Source: Alphaproteobacteria bacterium
GTDB taxonomy: Bacteria; Pseudomonadota; Alphaproteobacteria; MPNO01; UBA2964
Assembly: GCA_009377375.1 (NCBI GenBank)
Contig: WHUE01000014.1
Coordinates: forward strand, 1 to 58,954
Length of the DNA: 58,954 nucleotides
Direction of reading: 5' to 3'
The notes under the pieces were generated by a model that saw nothing but the letters and a program-made list of their open reading frames with translations, was not told the DNA's origin and ran no database searches. Numbering within the stretch: the first letter of the stretch is position 1; each line of letters starts with the position of its first letter. This document shows positions 1-8,114 of the stretch, one piece after another. The translations under genes were made by a program, and so were the position numbers.

Positions 1-1
1 G

Positions 2-301
2 AAGGGTTTTGAGCTGCGCTCCTTCTTCCGACACGCGTTCCGGGATTTCCTGCCGCAATCCACACTGCGGAAATCGAAGCATGGGTTCGGCCTGCCCTTC
101 GGCGTATGGCTGCTTACTTACGAGCCGCTTCAGGATTTGTGCTACGGGGCGCTGGAAGCGTTGCGGGCTCGGGGAATCTACAGGGCAGGCTACATTGATG
201 GGGTGATCGCCGAGCATCGCGGGGGTGATCCTGGCTATTACGGTGAGCTGATTTGGGTTCTGGCTGTTCTGGAACTCTGGCTTCAGGCGCAGCGGCAGTG
301 A
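2..301 (+). CDS. Asparagine-synthase-type amidotransferase, C-terminal fragment (5' end outside window)
   Basis: The reading frame is open from base 2 to a TGA at 299-301 (99 residues seen). It contains a lysine-x-HGFGLPFGVW stretch, matching the K-x-GF-x-P-x-x-x-W signature near the C-terminus of class B asparagine synthases; the amidotransferase at 12089 has the equivalent K-M-GFAVPIADW. The fragment would be the end of the synthetase (PP-loop ATPase) domain; the N-terminal glutaminase half lies upstream. Such proteins are common in exopolysaccharide loci, where they may amidate sugar acids, but the substrate cannot be read here. Family confident, exact role unknown. Confidence 0.8.
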   Translation, partial: KGFELRSFFRHAFRDFLPQSTLRKSKHGFGLPFGVWLLTYEPLQDLCYGALEALRARGIYRAGYIDGVIAEHRGGDPGYYGELIWVLAVLELWLQAQRQ

Positions 302-306
302 AAGTT

Positions 307-336
307 TTGACACCGGAAGGGCCTGAAGTCTAAGTT
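307..336 (+). promoter_or_regulatory. Candidate sigma70 promoter for the export lipoprotein gene
   Basis: A perfect TTGACA (307-312) is followed, after 18 bp, by TAAGTT (331-336), a weak -10. A better -10 like hexamer (TACAAT, about 350) lacks a good -35. The site falls in the 98-bp gap between the amidotransferase fragment and the export gene. Inference from consensus only. Confidence 0.35.
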
Positions 337-399
337 CCTGCAGTATTTGTACAATTTCGACGTGGCGGCATCGTGGATGCTTTCAGGACGAGGTGGATA

Positions 400-1035
400 G
401 TGACAAAGACACCTGTGGGGCGCATAGGACCGCTCTGCGCGGCGGCCCTTCTGCTGTTCGGCCTCGCGGGCTGCGGCGGGCTCGATACGCTGCCGACGGC
501 GGCGCCGGTCAAGGACGAGGAATCGCTGAAATCCGAGTACCGCATCGGCTCGGACGACAATCTGTCGATCTTCGTCTGGCGCAACCCGGAACTGACCAGC
601 TCCGTGCCGGTGCGCCCTGACGGCCGCATCACCGTGCCGCTGATCGAGGACCTGCCGGCCACCGGCAAGACGCCCACCCAGCTCGCGCGCGACATCGAGA
701 AGGCGCTTTCCGTCTACATCCAGGATCCGATCGTCACGGTGATCGTCACCGGTTTCGTCGGACCGTTCGAGGACCGGGTCCGCATCGTGGGCGAGGCGAC
801 GCGGCCGCAGGCGCTGCCGTATCGCTCCACCATGACGCTGCTGGACGTGATGATCGCGGTCGGCGGCATCACCGATTTCGCCGCGGGCAACCGGGCCACG
901 CTGACCCGGATCGAGGACGGGGCGCAGAAATCGTACCGCCTGCTGCTGGACGACCTGCTGCGCGAAGGCGACATGGCCGCGAACATCAAGATCGCCCCTG
1001 GCGACGTGATCGTGGTGCCCGAAGCCTGGTTCTGA
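400..1035 (+). CDS. XrtA/PEP-CTERM system polysaccharide export lipoprotein (Wza/SLBB family)
   Basis: Outer-membrane polysaccharide export protein of the TIGR03027 type. With the GTG at 400 the product is 211 residues and starts with a classic lipoprotein signal: a positively charged start, a hydrophobic run, then the lipobox L-A-G-C with Cys at about residue 24. The mature part has the Poly_export domain (YRIGSDDNLSIFVWRNPEL, PVRPDGRITVPLIEDL) followed by an SLBB-like region (VRIVGEATRPQALPYR, MIAVGGITDFAAG). GTG 400 is preferred over the ATG at 373 because GAGGTGG lies just upstream and the signal peptide is then of normal length. It would form the periplasmic/outer-membrane exit for the polymer polymerised by the downstream operon. 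Confidence 0.9.
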   Translation: MTKTPVGRIGPLCAAALLLFGLAGCGGLDTLPTAAPVKDEESLKSEYRIGSDDNLSIFVWRNPELTSSVPVRPDGRITVPLIEDLPATGKTPTQLARDIEKALSVYIQDPIVTVIVTGFVGPFEDRVRIVGEATRPQALPYRSTMTLLDVMIAVGGITDFAAGNRATLTRIEDGAQKSYRLLLDDLLREGDMAANIKIAPGDVIVVPEAWF

Positions 1036-1617
1036 CCCGCCGCCGCAGGGCGCGGCGGATTGTCGCAACATGCCCTCTGCGGCCTCGGAGCGGCGGGCGA
1101 TTCTCCTCTTGCGCATGAAATAGCCCTCCTGGCCGGGAGGGTTCCGCGCCAAGCAGGCATCCCTGTTTTGTTACATTTTAAGACATTCCGCATGTCCGGG
1201 CCCCGGCTATCGGGTGTGAAGCAGTTGAAAAATACACAATATACGGGTTTCAGCCGGGCGACGGCCACGCCAGGGAAGGCCTTCGCCCCTGTCTGGTTTT
1301 GCGACGCATTTCGACTGTTAAGACGTTGTAAACACAGTTAACTATAAGATCATACGCTTATGGATTGAGCTTGCTTATTGCTTGGTTCGCTGGTAGTTTT
1401 CCCGTCATCGGCGGTGACCGGCCAGTGAAGGGGATGCGGTTTCGTCGGGGGACGCCGTTTGTAACTGCCGGGTAAAACGGCAGGCCAGCGGATGGGGTCG
1501 TTAGGCGTCGCTGAGATGGCTAATCGACATTTGTATCGGGAGCGTTATCGCCAGGATGTCTGGCGGAGGCCGTAGACCGCTGCGCCGGTTTGACGCCGAG
1601 ATAGAAGTGCACGCCAT
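1036..1617 (+). other. 582-bp intergenic region upstream of the main XrtA operon
   Basis: No convincing gene. Two small hairpins are visible: CCCTCC/GGAGGG at 1124-1141 with a 6-base loop and CTGCCG/CGGCAG at 1465-1483 with a 7-base loop. The section 1310-1390 is distinctly AT-richer than its surroundings and contains TATAAG (about 1343), so the operon promoter is probably here. A sigma54-like TGG...TTGC at 1361 has the wrong spacing (9 instead of 10 bases between GG and GC). The last 230 bp would be an unusually long leader for the gene at 1618. Confidence 0.4.
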
Positions 1618-3312
1618 ATGAACGACGTATATTTGCAGATTATCACATACCTGAGCGGCATCTGGCGCCGGCGCTGGCTGGTTCTTGCGCTCGCCTGGCT
1701 GGTCTGCGGCGCAGGCTGGACCACCGTGGCGAGCCTGCCCGACCGGTACCAGTCCCAGGCCCGCATCTATGTCGACGTGGACACCATGCTCGGCCCGCTG
1801 ATGAAAGGCATCGCGGTCGAGATGAACCTGTTCCAGCAGATCGACATCATGCGCCGCACCCTGCTCAGCCGGCCGAACGTCGAGAAGATCATTCTGATGA
1901 CCGATCTCGATCTCACGGTGAAGAACGAGGAAGGCAAGGAACGCCTGGTGGAGGAACTGGCGGCGCGTATCCATGTCAAGCAGCAGGGCCGCAACCTGTT
2001 CGAGATCGCCTATGAGGACACCGACCCGGCGATGACCAAGCGCGTCGTCCAGGCGGTGATGCAGATTTTCGTCGAGGGCAATCTCGGCGCCAGCCGCAAG
2101 GACATGGAAACGACGCGGCGCTTCCTCGACGGCCAGATCAAGGACTACGAGGCCCAGCTCGTCGCGGCCGAGCAGCGGCTGGCCGCGTTCAAGCGCAAGA
2201 ACATGGGCATGCTGCCCGGCGAGGGCAACAACTACTACGACCACATGCAGAAGATGCGCCAGCAGCTGAGCGCGACCGAGGCGAAGATCAGCGAGTCGGT
2301 GATGATCCGCAACGAATTCCGGTCCCAGCTGAAGGAAGTGCCGCAGTTTCTCGAGGTCGCCGGCGAGAACCCGCTGGCGCAGGTATCGGCCAACGCGTCG
2401 CGCGGACCGGATTCCGATCTGATGATCCGCATGCTCGAAATGCAGCAGGTGATCGATTCGCTGATGAGCCGCTACACCGAGAAGCATCCGGATGTCCTGA
2501 CCGCCAAGCGCCGGCTGGAAACTCTGAAGAAGGAGCTGGCCGCGGAGCAGGCAGGTCCCGGCGCCGCTCTGGATCATCTGCAGAACGTATCTGGCCCGGC
2601 TGGCGCCGAAATTGCCGCCCTGGACGGCGGCCCCGCCGCCAGCGCTCCTGTCGCCGCGCCGCCGCCCGCGCCGATCAAGAACATGCTGCCGAACCCGGTC
2701 TACGAGCAGATCAAGCTGCAGCTCGTACAGCAGGAAGGCGTCATCGCCGCGCTGAAGAATCGAGCCGAGACGGCGCGCAAGGATGTCGAGAAGTGGTCGA
2801 GCATGGCCAAGCTGGTGCCCCAGGTGGAAGCCGAGCTCGCGCAGCTGGATCGCGACTACACCATCGTCAAGAAGGGCTACCAGGAGCTTCGCCAGCGCCA
2901 GGAATCGGCGAAGCTGGCCCACGATCTCGAGACCAAGGCGCAGAAGGTTCAGTTCCGCGTCATCGATCCGCCCAAGATGCCGCTCAAGCCGAGCGGCCCC
3001 AACCGTCCGATCCTCCTCGCCGCCGTGCTGTTCGGGGGGCTGGTCGTCGGCATAGCCTTCGCCTTCCTGCTCAGCCAGATCAACACGACGTTCTCCTCCG
3101 TTCATCGTCTGCGTGCGACCTTCACCCTGCCCGTGCTCGGCCGCGTCAGCGCGGTGGTCTCCAGGGCGGAGCGCAGGACCCGGATGCGCGAGCTCGTCGG
3201 ATTTGCTATGGTGTGCTTCGCCCTGGTCGCCGCATTCGGCGGCCTCGTGGGGATTGAGATGTTCGGCGCCGGTGGGCTGATGACCAAGATCAGGGGCCTT
3301 GGCATTATCTGA
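1618..3312 (+). CDS. XrtA system polysaccharide chain-length determinant (Wzz family)
   Basis: A 564-residue polysaccharide co-polymerase of the TIGR03007 type that sits in the inner membrane and sets polymer length together with the downstream kinase. A first membrane helix lies at residues 17-37, followed by the Wzz domain (DRYQSQARIYVDVDTM). Long charged coiled-coil stretches occur around 160-225, 265-310 and 365-440, interrupted by an Ala/Pro-rich linker near 335-350. A second helix at about 463-485 is preceded by the PxxPxxPxxP-like motif IDPPKMPLKPSGPNRP typical of Wzz proteins. An extra C-terminal membrane helix at about 523-545 follows a basic stretch. No Walker motif is present: the ATPase part is the separate next gene, 23 bp downstream. 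Confidence 0.9.
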   Translation: MNDVYLQIITYLSGIWRRRWLVLALAWLVCGAGWTTVASLPDRYQSQARIYVDVDTMLGPLMKGIAVEMNLFQQIDIMRRTLLSRPNVEKIILMTDLDLTVKNEEGKERLVEELAARIHVKQQGRNLFEIAYEDTDPAMTKRVVQAVMQIFVEGNLGASRKDMETTRRFLDGQIKDYEAQLVAAEQRLAAFKRKNMGMLPGEGNNYYDHMQKMRQQLSATEAKISESVMIRNEFRSQLKEVPQFLEVAGENPLAQVSANASRGPDSDLMIRMLEMQQVIDSLMSRYTEKHPDVLTAKRRLETLKKELAAEQAGPGAALDHLQNVSGPAGAEIAALDGGPAASAPVAAPPPAPIKNMLPNPVYEQIKLQLVQQEGVIAALKNRAETARKDVEKWSSMAKLVPQVEAELAQLDRDYTIVKKGYQELRQRQESAKLAHDLETKAQKVQFRVIDPPKMPLKPSGPNRPILLAAVLFGGLVVGIAFAFLLSQINTTFSSVHRLRATFTLPVLGRVSAVVSRAERRTRMRELVGFAMVCFALVAAFGGLVGIEMFGAGGLMTKIRGLGII

Positions 3313-3335
3313 CCGCGCTGACGCGGTGATCTGGG

Positions 3336-4682
3336 TTGGCTGAAGGCAACAAAACGACAGGGCGCACCGGTCGCGGGTCCCGTTCATCCTCCGTTGAAAA
3401 GGCGGCTGAGCGACTGTCCAGCGCGCCCGCCGACCGGGACGATTTCGACCCGCCGCCTCACGCCGACGACGCCGACGAAGGCCCTGCGGCGTCACGCGGC
3501 AATCCCCTCCCTCCCGCGGCCGACGACCCGCCCCCGGACGCCGGGGACGCGCCGCCGGCGCCCGCGTCGCAGCCTCCAGCGGATGCCGCGGAACCCTCCG
3601 CCGATCGCGACGACGATGACGAAGACACCGTCGCGCCGGCGGCTCCGGCACGGCTGGGCCGGTTGCGGCGCCTGCTGACGTTCGGACGCAAGGCGGGCGA
3701 AGCCGCAACGTCCGGGGCCGGCGGCCGGCTGGTTCGAATGCTGGCCGCCCGCCGCGCCCGCAGCGCGGCGAAGAAGGCGGCGACGGCGGAGGGGCGGCTT
3801 CCCAAGCGCGACGAGGCGTCGGCGGATCGTGCCGCGCACGGGAACATGCCCGGTCCGGCCCGGCGTCGCGCCGTGGAGCGTCCGCAGGCCACGATGGGCT
3901 CCGCGGGCGATTCCGGCCGGCGGCCCTACCGCGACGGCAGCCTGAGGCAGACGCGACAGGTCGGAATCGATCAGGACGCGATGCGCGCCAACGGGATGCT
4001 GACGCTGGACGCCGAGCGCTCGGTGATCGCGGAGGAGTTCCGCCTGGTCAAGCGGCCCCTGCTGCTGAAGGCGTTCGCCGAGGGGGACGAGAAAATCCGC
4101 CATGGCAACCTGATCATGGTCTCCAGCGGCAGGCCGGGCGAAGGCAAGACGTTCTGCGCGGTCAATCTCGCGATGAGCATCGCGCTGGAACGCGATCTCA
4201 CCGTGATGCTGATCGATGCCGACGTGGCCAAGCCGAGCGTCCCCTCGACGCTGGGCTTCGAGGCCGAGCTCGGGCTGATCGACCTCATCGCCGACGACGG
4301 GCTGGATGTGTCGGATGTGCTGGTGCGCACCGATATCGAAAACCTGACCGTGCTGCCGGCCGGGCGACCGCACCATCTGGCCACCGAGCTTCTCGCCAGC
4401 GAAAGGATGGAGCAGCTCATCGTCGAACTGGCGGAACGCTATCCCGACCGCGTCATCATCATCGATTCGTCGCCGGTGCTGATGAGCAGCGTGCCGGGGG
4501 TGCTGGCGCTCTATGTCGGCCAGATCGTCTTCGTGGTGCAGGCGGAGAAAAGCACGCAGACCTCGATCGACGCCGGGCTCGGCCTCATCAGCGCGTGCGA
4601 GAACATCTATCTGCTGCTCAACAAGACCCGCTCGATCGGCGGGTCCGAGAAATTCGGGGCCTATTACGGCTATTACCGTTAG
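3336..4682 (+). CDS. XrtA-associated tyrosine autokinase (BY-kinase)
   Basis: Cytoplasmic bacterial tyrosine kinase of the TIGR03018 type that partners the chain-length protein upstream. The C-terminal half has Walker A GRPGEGKT (about residues 265-272), Walker A' VMLIDADVAKPSV and Walker B VIIIDSSPVLM. It ends in a tyrosine cluster (AYYGYYR), the usual autophosphorylation tail. The start assigned is a TTG at 3336, 23 bp after the Wzz stop; no better ATG exists before the conserved region. The first ~190 residues are unusual: acidic and Pro/Ala-rich (25-100), then strongly Arg/Ala-rich (105-200), with no recognisable domain. The BY-kinase domain proper begins near residue 210. Confidence 0.88.
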   Translation: MAEGNKTTGRTGRGSRSSSVEKAAERLSSAPADRDDFDPPPHADDADEGPAASRGNPLPPAADDPPPDAGDAPPAPASQPPADAAEPSADRDDDDEDTVAPAAPARLGRLRRLLTFGRKAGEAATSGAGGRLVRMLAARRARSAAKKAATAEGRLPKRDEASADRAAHGNMPGPARRRAVERPQATMGSAGDSGRRPYRDGSLRQTRQVGIDQDAMRANGMLTLDAERSVIAEEFRLVKRPLLLKAFAEGDEKIRHGNLIMVSSGRPGEGKTFCAVNLAMSIALERDLTVMLIDADVAKPSVPSTLGFEAELGLIDLIADDGLDVSDVLVRTDIENLTVLPAGRPHHLATELLASERMEQLIVELAERYPDRVIIIDSSPVLMSSVPGVLALYVGQIVFVVQAEKSTQTSIDAGLGLISACENIYLLLNKTRSIGGSEKFGAYYGYYR

Positions 4683-4732
4683 AATGCGGCCCGGGTTCCA
4701 GGAACGGGGTTGAAGGGGGAGTCACGCCGCTG

Positions 4733-6196
4733 ATGACCGGGTCGCGGTGGCTGCCGGAAGGATTCCATATCGGCCGCTGCGTTGCTGCGGCCGCGTTTGC
4801 GCTTGTCCCGGTTGCCGTCTCCGCCGCCGACCTCACCATCACGACGGCGATCGGGCTGGAAGAGAGCTTCAGCGACAACGCCAACCTGGCCGAGGACGAG
4901 AACGACCGCAATTCCGATCTCGTCACCGTCGTCACGCCCAGCATAGCCGCCACGATGCGGGGCGGGCGCGTCAATGGCGGGCTCAACTTCTCCCGCAGCG
5001 AAGCCATATCCCGCACGGGCGCAAGCGACGCCGGCAGCGAGAACGAACTGGCGGCCACCGGCCAGGCGGAGCTGTGGGAACGCGTCGCGTTCATCGACGC
5101 GCAGGCCTCCATATCGCGGGAGGTCATCGACGAGACGCAGCCGTCGAGCCGGTCTCTCGCGACGCGGCAGGTCAACCGCACGGAAACCCGCGCGTACAAC
5201 CTGTCGCCCTATTTCCTGCACCATTTCGGAACCTGGGCGGAAACCCGGTCGCAGATCACCTACAGCCAGGTGGATACCGACAGCGAGGAGGTGTCCGATA
5301 CCGGGTCGCTGACTGAAAGCTTCGTGCTCAACAGCGGCCGCCGGTTCTCCCGCTTCCTCTGGTCGGTCACGGCCGTCAACTCCAAGACCCCGCGCGAGGA
5401 AACGCCCGCCATCCGCGAGCGCACCATCGACGGCAACGGAACCTACGTGCTGGACAGCCGGCTTTCGCTGCTGGCCGGCCTGGGCTGGCAGAGCACCGAG
5501 GACGCGACCCTCGTCAACCAGCCGAAAGGTCCCACATGGAGCGCCGGCTTCGCCGCGCAGCCCGGCCAGAAGACTTCGATGCGCCTTACCGTGGGCGAGC
5601 GGGACGGGGGGCCGACCGTCGATTTCGAATCCAGCTATCGCCTGTCCGCCCGGACCGCGCTCACGGCCAGCTACAACGAACAGCTCCAGACGTCGCAGCA
5701 GCAGATTTCGGACAATCTGAGCTTTCTGACCGTCGCTCCCGACGGCGCGCTGATCGATTCACGCACCGGCGCGGCCTTCGTGCCCGGCGACGACGATTTC
5801 GGCCTGCAGGACGAGACCTTTCGCCAGCGCGTGTTCTCCCTGCGGCTGTCGGGCACGCGGCGGCGCAACACGTTCTCCGGAGTCGTGCGGTGGGAATCGC
5901 GCGAGACGGAGGCCACCGGCGTCACCGAAACGGTGTTCAGCACCGACCTGCTGCTGAACCGCCGGATTTCCGAGCGGGCGAGCGGCGGGTTCGGCATCGG
6001 CTACGCCGCCACGGATTTCGGCACCGACAATCAGGCCGAGGAGCGTGAGGTGACGTTTTCGCTGAACTACGGCTATCAGATTATGCAAGATGCCCAGCTG
6101 TCTTTGGCCTATAATTTGACGCTTCGAAACGTCAACAATCAGGACGGCGACTTCTACGAGAATGCGGTTACCGCCGGTCTCACCAAGAGGTTCTAA
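4733..6196 (+). CDS. XrtA system-associated outer membrane beta-barrel protein (TIGR03016 type)
   Basis: A 487-residue secreted beta-rich protein. The ATG at 4733 is preferred over an upstream in-frame ATG at 4595 because the latter would overlap the kinase gene by 88 bp, while 4733 gives a signal peptide (hydrophobic residues ~14-30, cleavage near VSAAD) and has GAAGGGGGA upstream. The rest is built of alternating polar/aromatic strands with many Thr, Ser and Arg, ending in a strand terminating in Phe (AVTAGLTKRF), the C-terminal signature of outer-membrane barrels. Similar proteins are fixed members of XrtA loci; a role as polymer outer-membrane channel is inferred. Confidence 0.85.
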   Translation: MTGSRWLPEGFHIGRCVAAAAFALVPVAVSAADLTITTAIGLEESFSDNANLAEDENDRNSDLVTVVTPSIAATMRGGRVNGGLNFSRSEAISRTGASDAGSENELAATGQAELWERVAFIDAQASISREVIDETQPSSRSLATRQVNRTETRAYNLSPYFLHHFGTWAETRSQITYSQVDTDSEEVSDTGSLTESFVLNSGRRFSRFLWSVTAVNSKTPREETPAIRERTIDGNGTYVLDSRLSLLAGLGWQSTEDATLVNQPKGPTWSAGFAAQPGQKTSMRLTVGERDGGPTVDFESSYRLSARTALTASYNEQLQTSQQQISDNLSFLTVAPDGALIDSRTGAAFVPGDDDFGLQDETFRQRVFSLRLSGTRRRNTFSGVVRWESRETEATGVTETVFSTDLLLNRRISERASGGFGIGYAATDFGTDNQAEEREVTFSLNYGYQIMQDAQLSLAYNLTLRNVNNQDGDFYENAVTAGLTKRF

Positions 6197-6205
6197 CGCC
6201 ACGCC

Positions 6206-7159
6206 ATGTACGCCGATCACTATCACCTGAACGGGCGGCCCTTCCAGCTCAGCCCGGACCACCGCTTCTTCTTCGGCAGCCGTAGCCACAGGAAAGCAAT
6301 GGCGTACCTCACCTTCGGGCTGAGCGAGCGCGAGGGGTTCATCGTCATCACCGGGAATATCGGCACCGGCAAGACCACGATGGTCGGCCATCTGCTGAGC
6401 GAGATCGACCGTGAGCAGTATGTCTCCGCCAACGTGGTGACGACGCAGCTCCAGGCGGACGACGCGCTGCGCATGGTAGCGTCCGCCTTCGGCATTCCGA
6501 TCCGCGACCGCGACAAGGCGACGACGCTGCGCGAGATCGAAGCCTTCCTGGCCGGGAACCACCAGCTGGGCAAGCATGTCCTCCTGATCGTCGACGAGGC
6601 GCAGAACATGAGCCTCTCCGCGCTGGAGGAGCTGCGCATGCTGTCGAATTTCCAGCTCGACGGCAAACCGCTCATCCAGTGCTTTCTGCTCGGCCAGCCG
6701 CAGTTCCGGACCATCATGGCCCATCCGGAGATGGAGCAGCTTCGCCAGCGCGTCATCGCCTCCTGCCACCTGGAGCCGCTGGACGAGGACGAGACCCGCT
6801 CCTATATCGAGCACCGGCTGCGCACCGTGGGCTGGACCGACGATCCGACCTTCTCCGACGAGGCCTTCACGCTGATCCACCGCCACGCGGGCGGGGTGCC
6901 GCGGCGCATCAACACGCTGTGCGGGCGGCTGCTGCTGTTCGGCTATCTCGAAGACAAGCACCATTTCGACGCCGCGACCGTGATCGAGGTGGTCGAGGAA
7001 CTGGCCGAGGAAGGCACCCAGATTTCCTTCGCCGACGATCGCGTCCGTCCCAAGGTCGGCGCGCTGGGCGAGCTCGCCGCCGGCGCGGCGCCCGAAAGCC
7101 ATGCCGACGCCGTCGACGCGCTGGACCGCCGCGTGCGACGACTGCGCAGGGCCGGATAG
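6206..7159 (+). CDS. XrtA-associated ExeA/GspA-like AAA ATPase
   Basis: A 317-residue ATPase of the TIGR03015 type. The start MYADHYHLNGRPFQLSPDHR is typical of this family. Walker A GNIGTGKTT lies at about residue 50, Walker B LLIVDEAQNMS at about 130, and a conserved GVPRRINTLCGRLL sensor-2 region near 230. Homologues in type II secretion couple ATP use to assembly of envelope structures; here the role is probably energising or assembling the polysaccharide/sorting machinery. It lies 9 bp after the barrel gene and 1 bp before the deacetylase. Confidence 0.88.
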   Translation: MYADHYHLNGRPFQLSPDHRFFFGSRSHRKAMAYLTFGLSEREGFIVITGNIGTGKTTMVGHLLSEIDREQYVSANVVTTQLQADDALRMVASAFGIPIRDRDKATTLREIEAFLAGNHQLGKHVLLIVDEAQNMSLSALEELRMLSNFQLDGKPLIQCFLLGQPQFRTIMAHPEMEQLRQRVIASCHLEPLDEDETRSYIEHRLRTVGWTDDPTFSDEAFTLIHRHAGGVPRRINTLCGRLLLFGYLEDKHHFDAATVIEVVEELAEEGTQISFADDRVRPKVGALGELAAGAAPESHADAVDALDRRVRRLRRAG

Positions 7160-7160
7160 C

Positions 7161-8114
7161 ATGGCTGCCGGCGGCGTGGTGGGCAGAAAGGTCAGCGAGG
7201 GGGCGCCCGGCGTCGCGCCTGCGTCCGGGGCCGGCGGAGACGCGTCGTCCGCCGCGGCCGGCGGCGGCCAGGTGAATGCGCTGACCGTCGATGTCGAGGA
7301 GTACTTCCAGGTCAGCGCCTTTGCCGGCCGCATCGATCGCGACGACTGGGGCGGCTTCGATGCGCGGGTCGAGCAGTCCACCGAACAGCTCCTTGCGCTG
7401 TTCGACGAGTTCGGGGCGCGCTGCACCTTCTTCACCCTGGGCTGGATTGCGGAACGGCATCCCGCCCTGATCCGCCGCCTGGTCGACGCGGGGCACGAGC
7501 TGGCGAGCCACGGCTTCGCCCATGTCAGGGTCACGGACCAGAACCCCGATTCCTTCCGCGCCGACATTCGCCGCACCAAGGCGCTTCTGGAGGACACCGG
7601 AGGTGTGCCCGTGAACGGATTCCGCGCCGCCAGCTTCTCGCTGGACCAGCGGACGCCGTGGGCGCACGAGATCCTGGGCGAGGAAGGCTACCGCTACAGC
7701 TCCAGCATCTATCCGGTGAGCCACGACCATTACGGCATGCCGGATTCGCCCCGCTTTCCGTGGTATCCCGCTGACGGAAACGGGGTGGTTGAGATTCCGC
7801 TTTCGACGGTGCGTCTCCTGGGGCGCAACCTCCCCTGCGCCGGCGGCGGCTATTTCCGGCTTCTGCCCTATCTCTACTATCGCTGGGCGATCGGCCGGCT
7901 GAACCGGATCGAGGGCCGGTCGTCGATCTTCTACTTCCATCCCTGGGAGATCGATCCCGGACAGCCGCGCCAGGGCGGCATCAGCGCCAAGACCCGCTTC
8001 CGCCACTACGTCAATCTCGACCGCATGGAGTCGAAGCTCCGCTGCATGCTGGCCGATTTTGCCTGGGACCGGATCGACCGGGTCTTTCCCGCCGCGACCA
8101 GGGAGACATCGTGA
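7161..8114 (+). CDS. XrtA-associated polysaccharide deacetylase (NodB/CE4)
   Basis: A 317-residue carbohydrate esterase of the TIGR03006 type. Motif 1 (LTVDVEEYFQ, catalytic and metal Asp) lies at about residue 40, motif 2 (HELASHGFAH, metal His pair) near 118, and motif 3 (FRAASFSL, Arg) near 155. FYFHPWEIDP near residue 265 carries the late catalytic His. No signal peptide is evident, as in relatives. The start at 7161 directly follows the preceding stop; an in-frame ATG at 7101 would overlap the ATPase gene by 59 bp. Likely N-deacetylates the polymer or a precursor. Confidence 0.9.
   Translation: MAAGGVVGRKVSEGAPGVAPASGAGGDASSAAAGGGQVNALTVDVEEYFQVSAFAGRIDRDDWGGFDARVEQSTEQLLALFDEFGARCTFFTLGWIAERHPALIRRLVDAGHELASHGFAHVRVTDQNPDSFRADIRRTKALLEDTGGVPVNGFRAASFSLDQRTPWAHEILGEEGYRYSSSIYPVSHDHYGMPDSPRFPWYPADGNGVVEIPLSTVRLLGRNLPCAGGGYFRLLPYLYYRWAIGRLNRIEGRSSIFYFHPWEIDPGQPRQGGISAKTRFRHYVNLDRMESKLRCMLADFAWDRIDRVFPAATRETS

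Noticed and set aside
1361..1375. Sigma54-like TGG...TTGC upstream of the main XrtA operon
   Set aside because: Only 9 bases separate GG and GC; the enzyme requires 10. The base match is otherwise suggestive but spacing is strict.
1501..3708. 735-codon minus-strand frame
   Set aside because: Shadow of the chain-length and kinase genes in GC-rich DNA; Arg/His/Leu-rich with no family features. Many similar long antisense frames (for example at 5759-7597, 9999-11804, 16778-18256, 32365-33942, 40434-42428) were rejected for the same reason.
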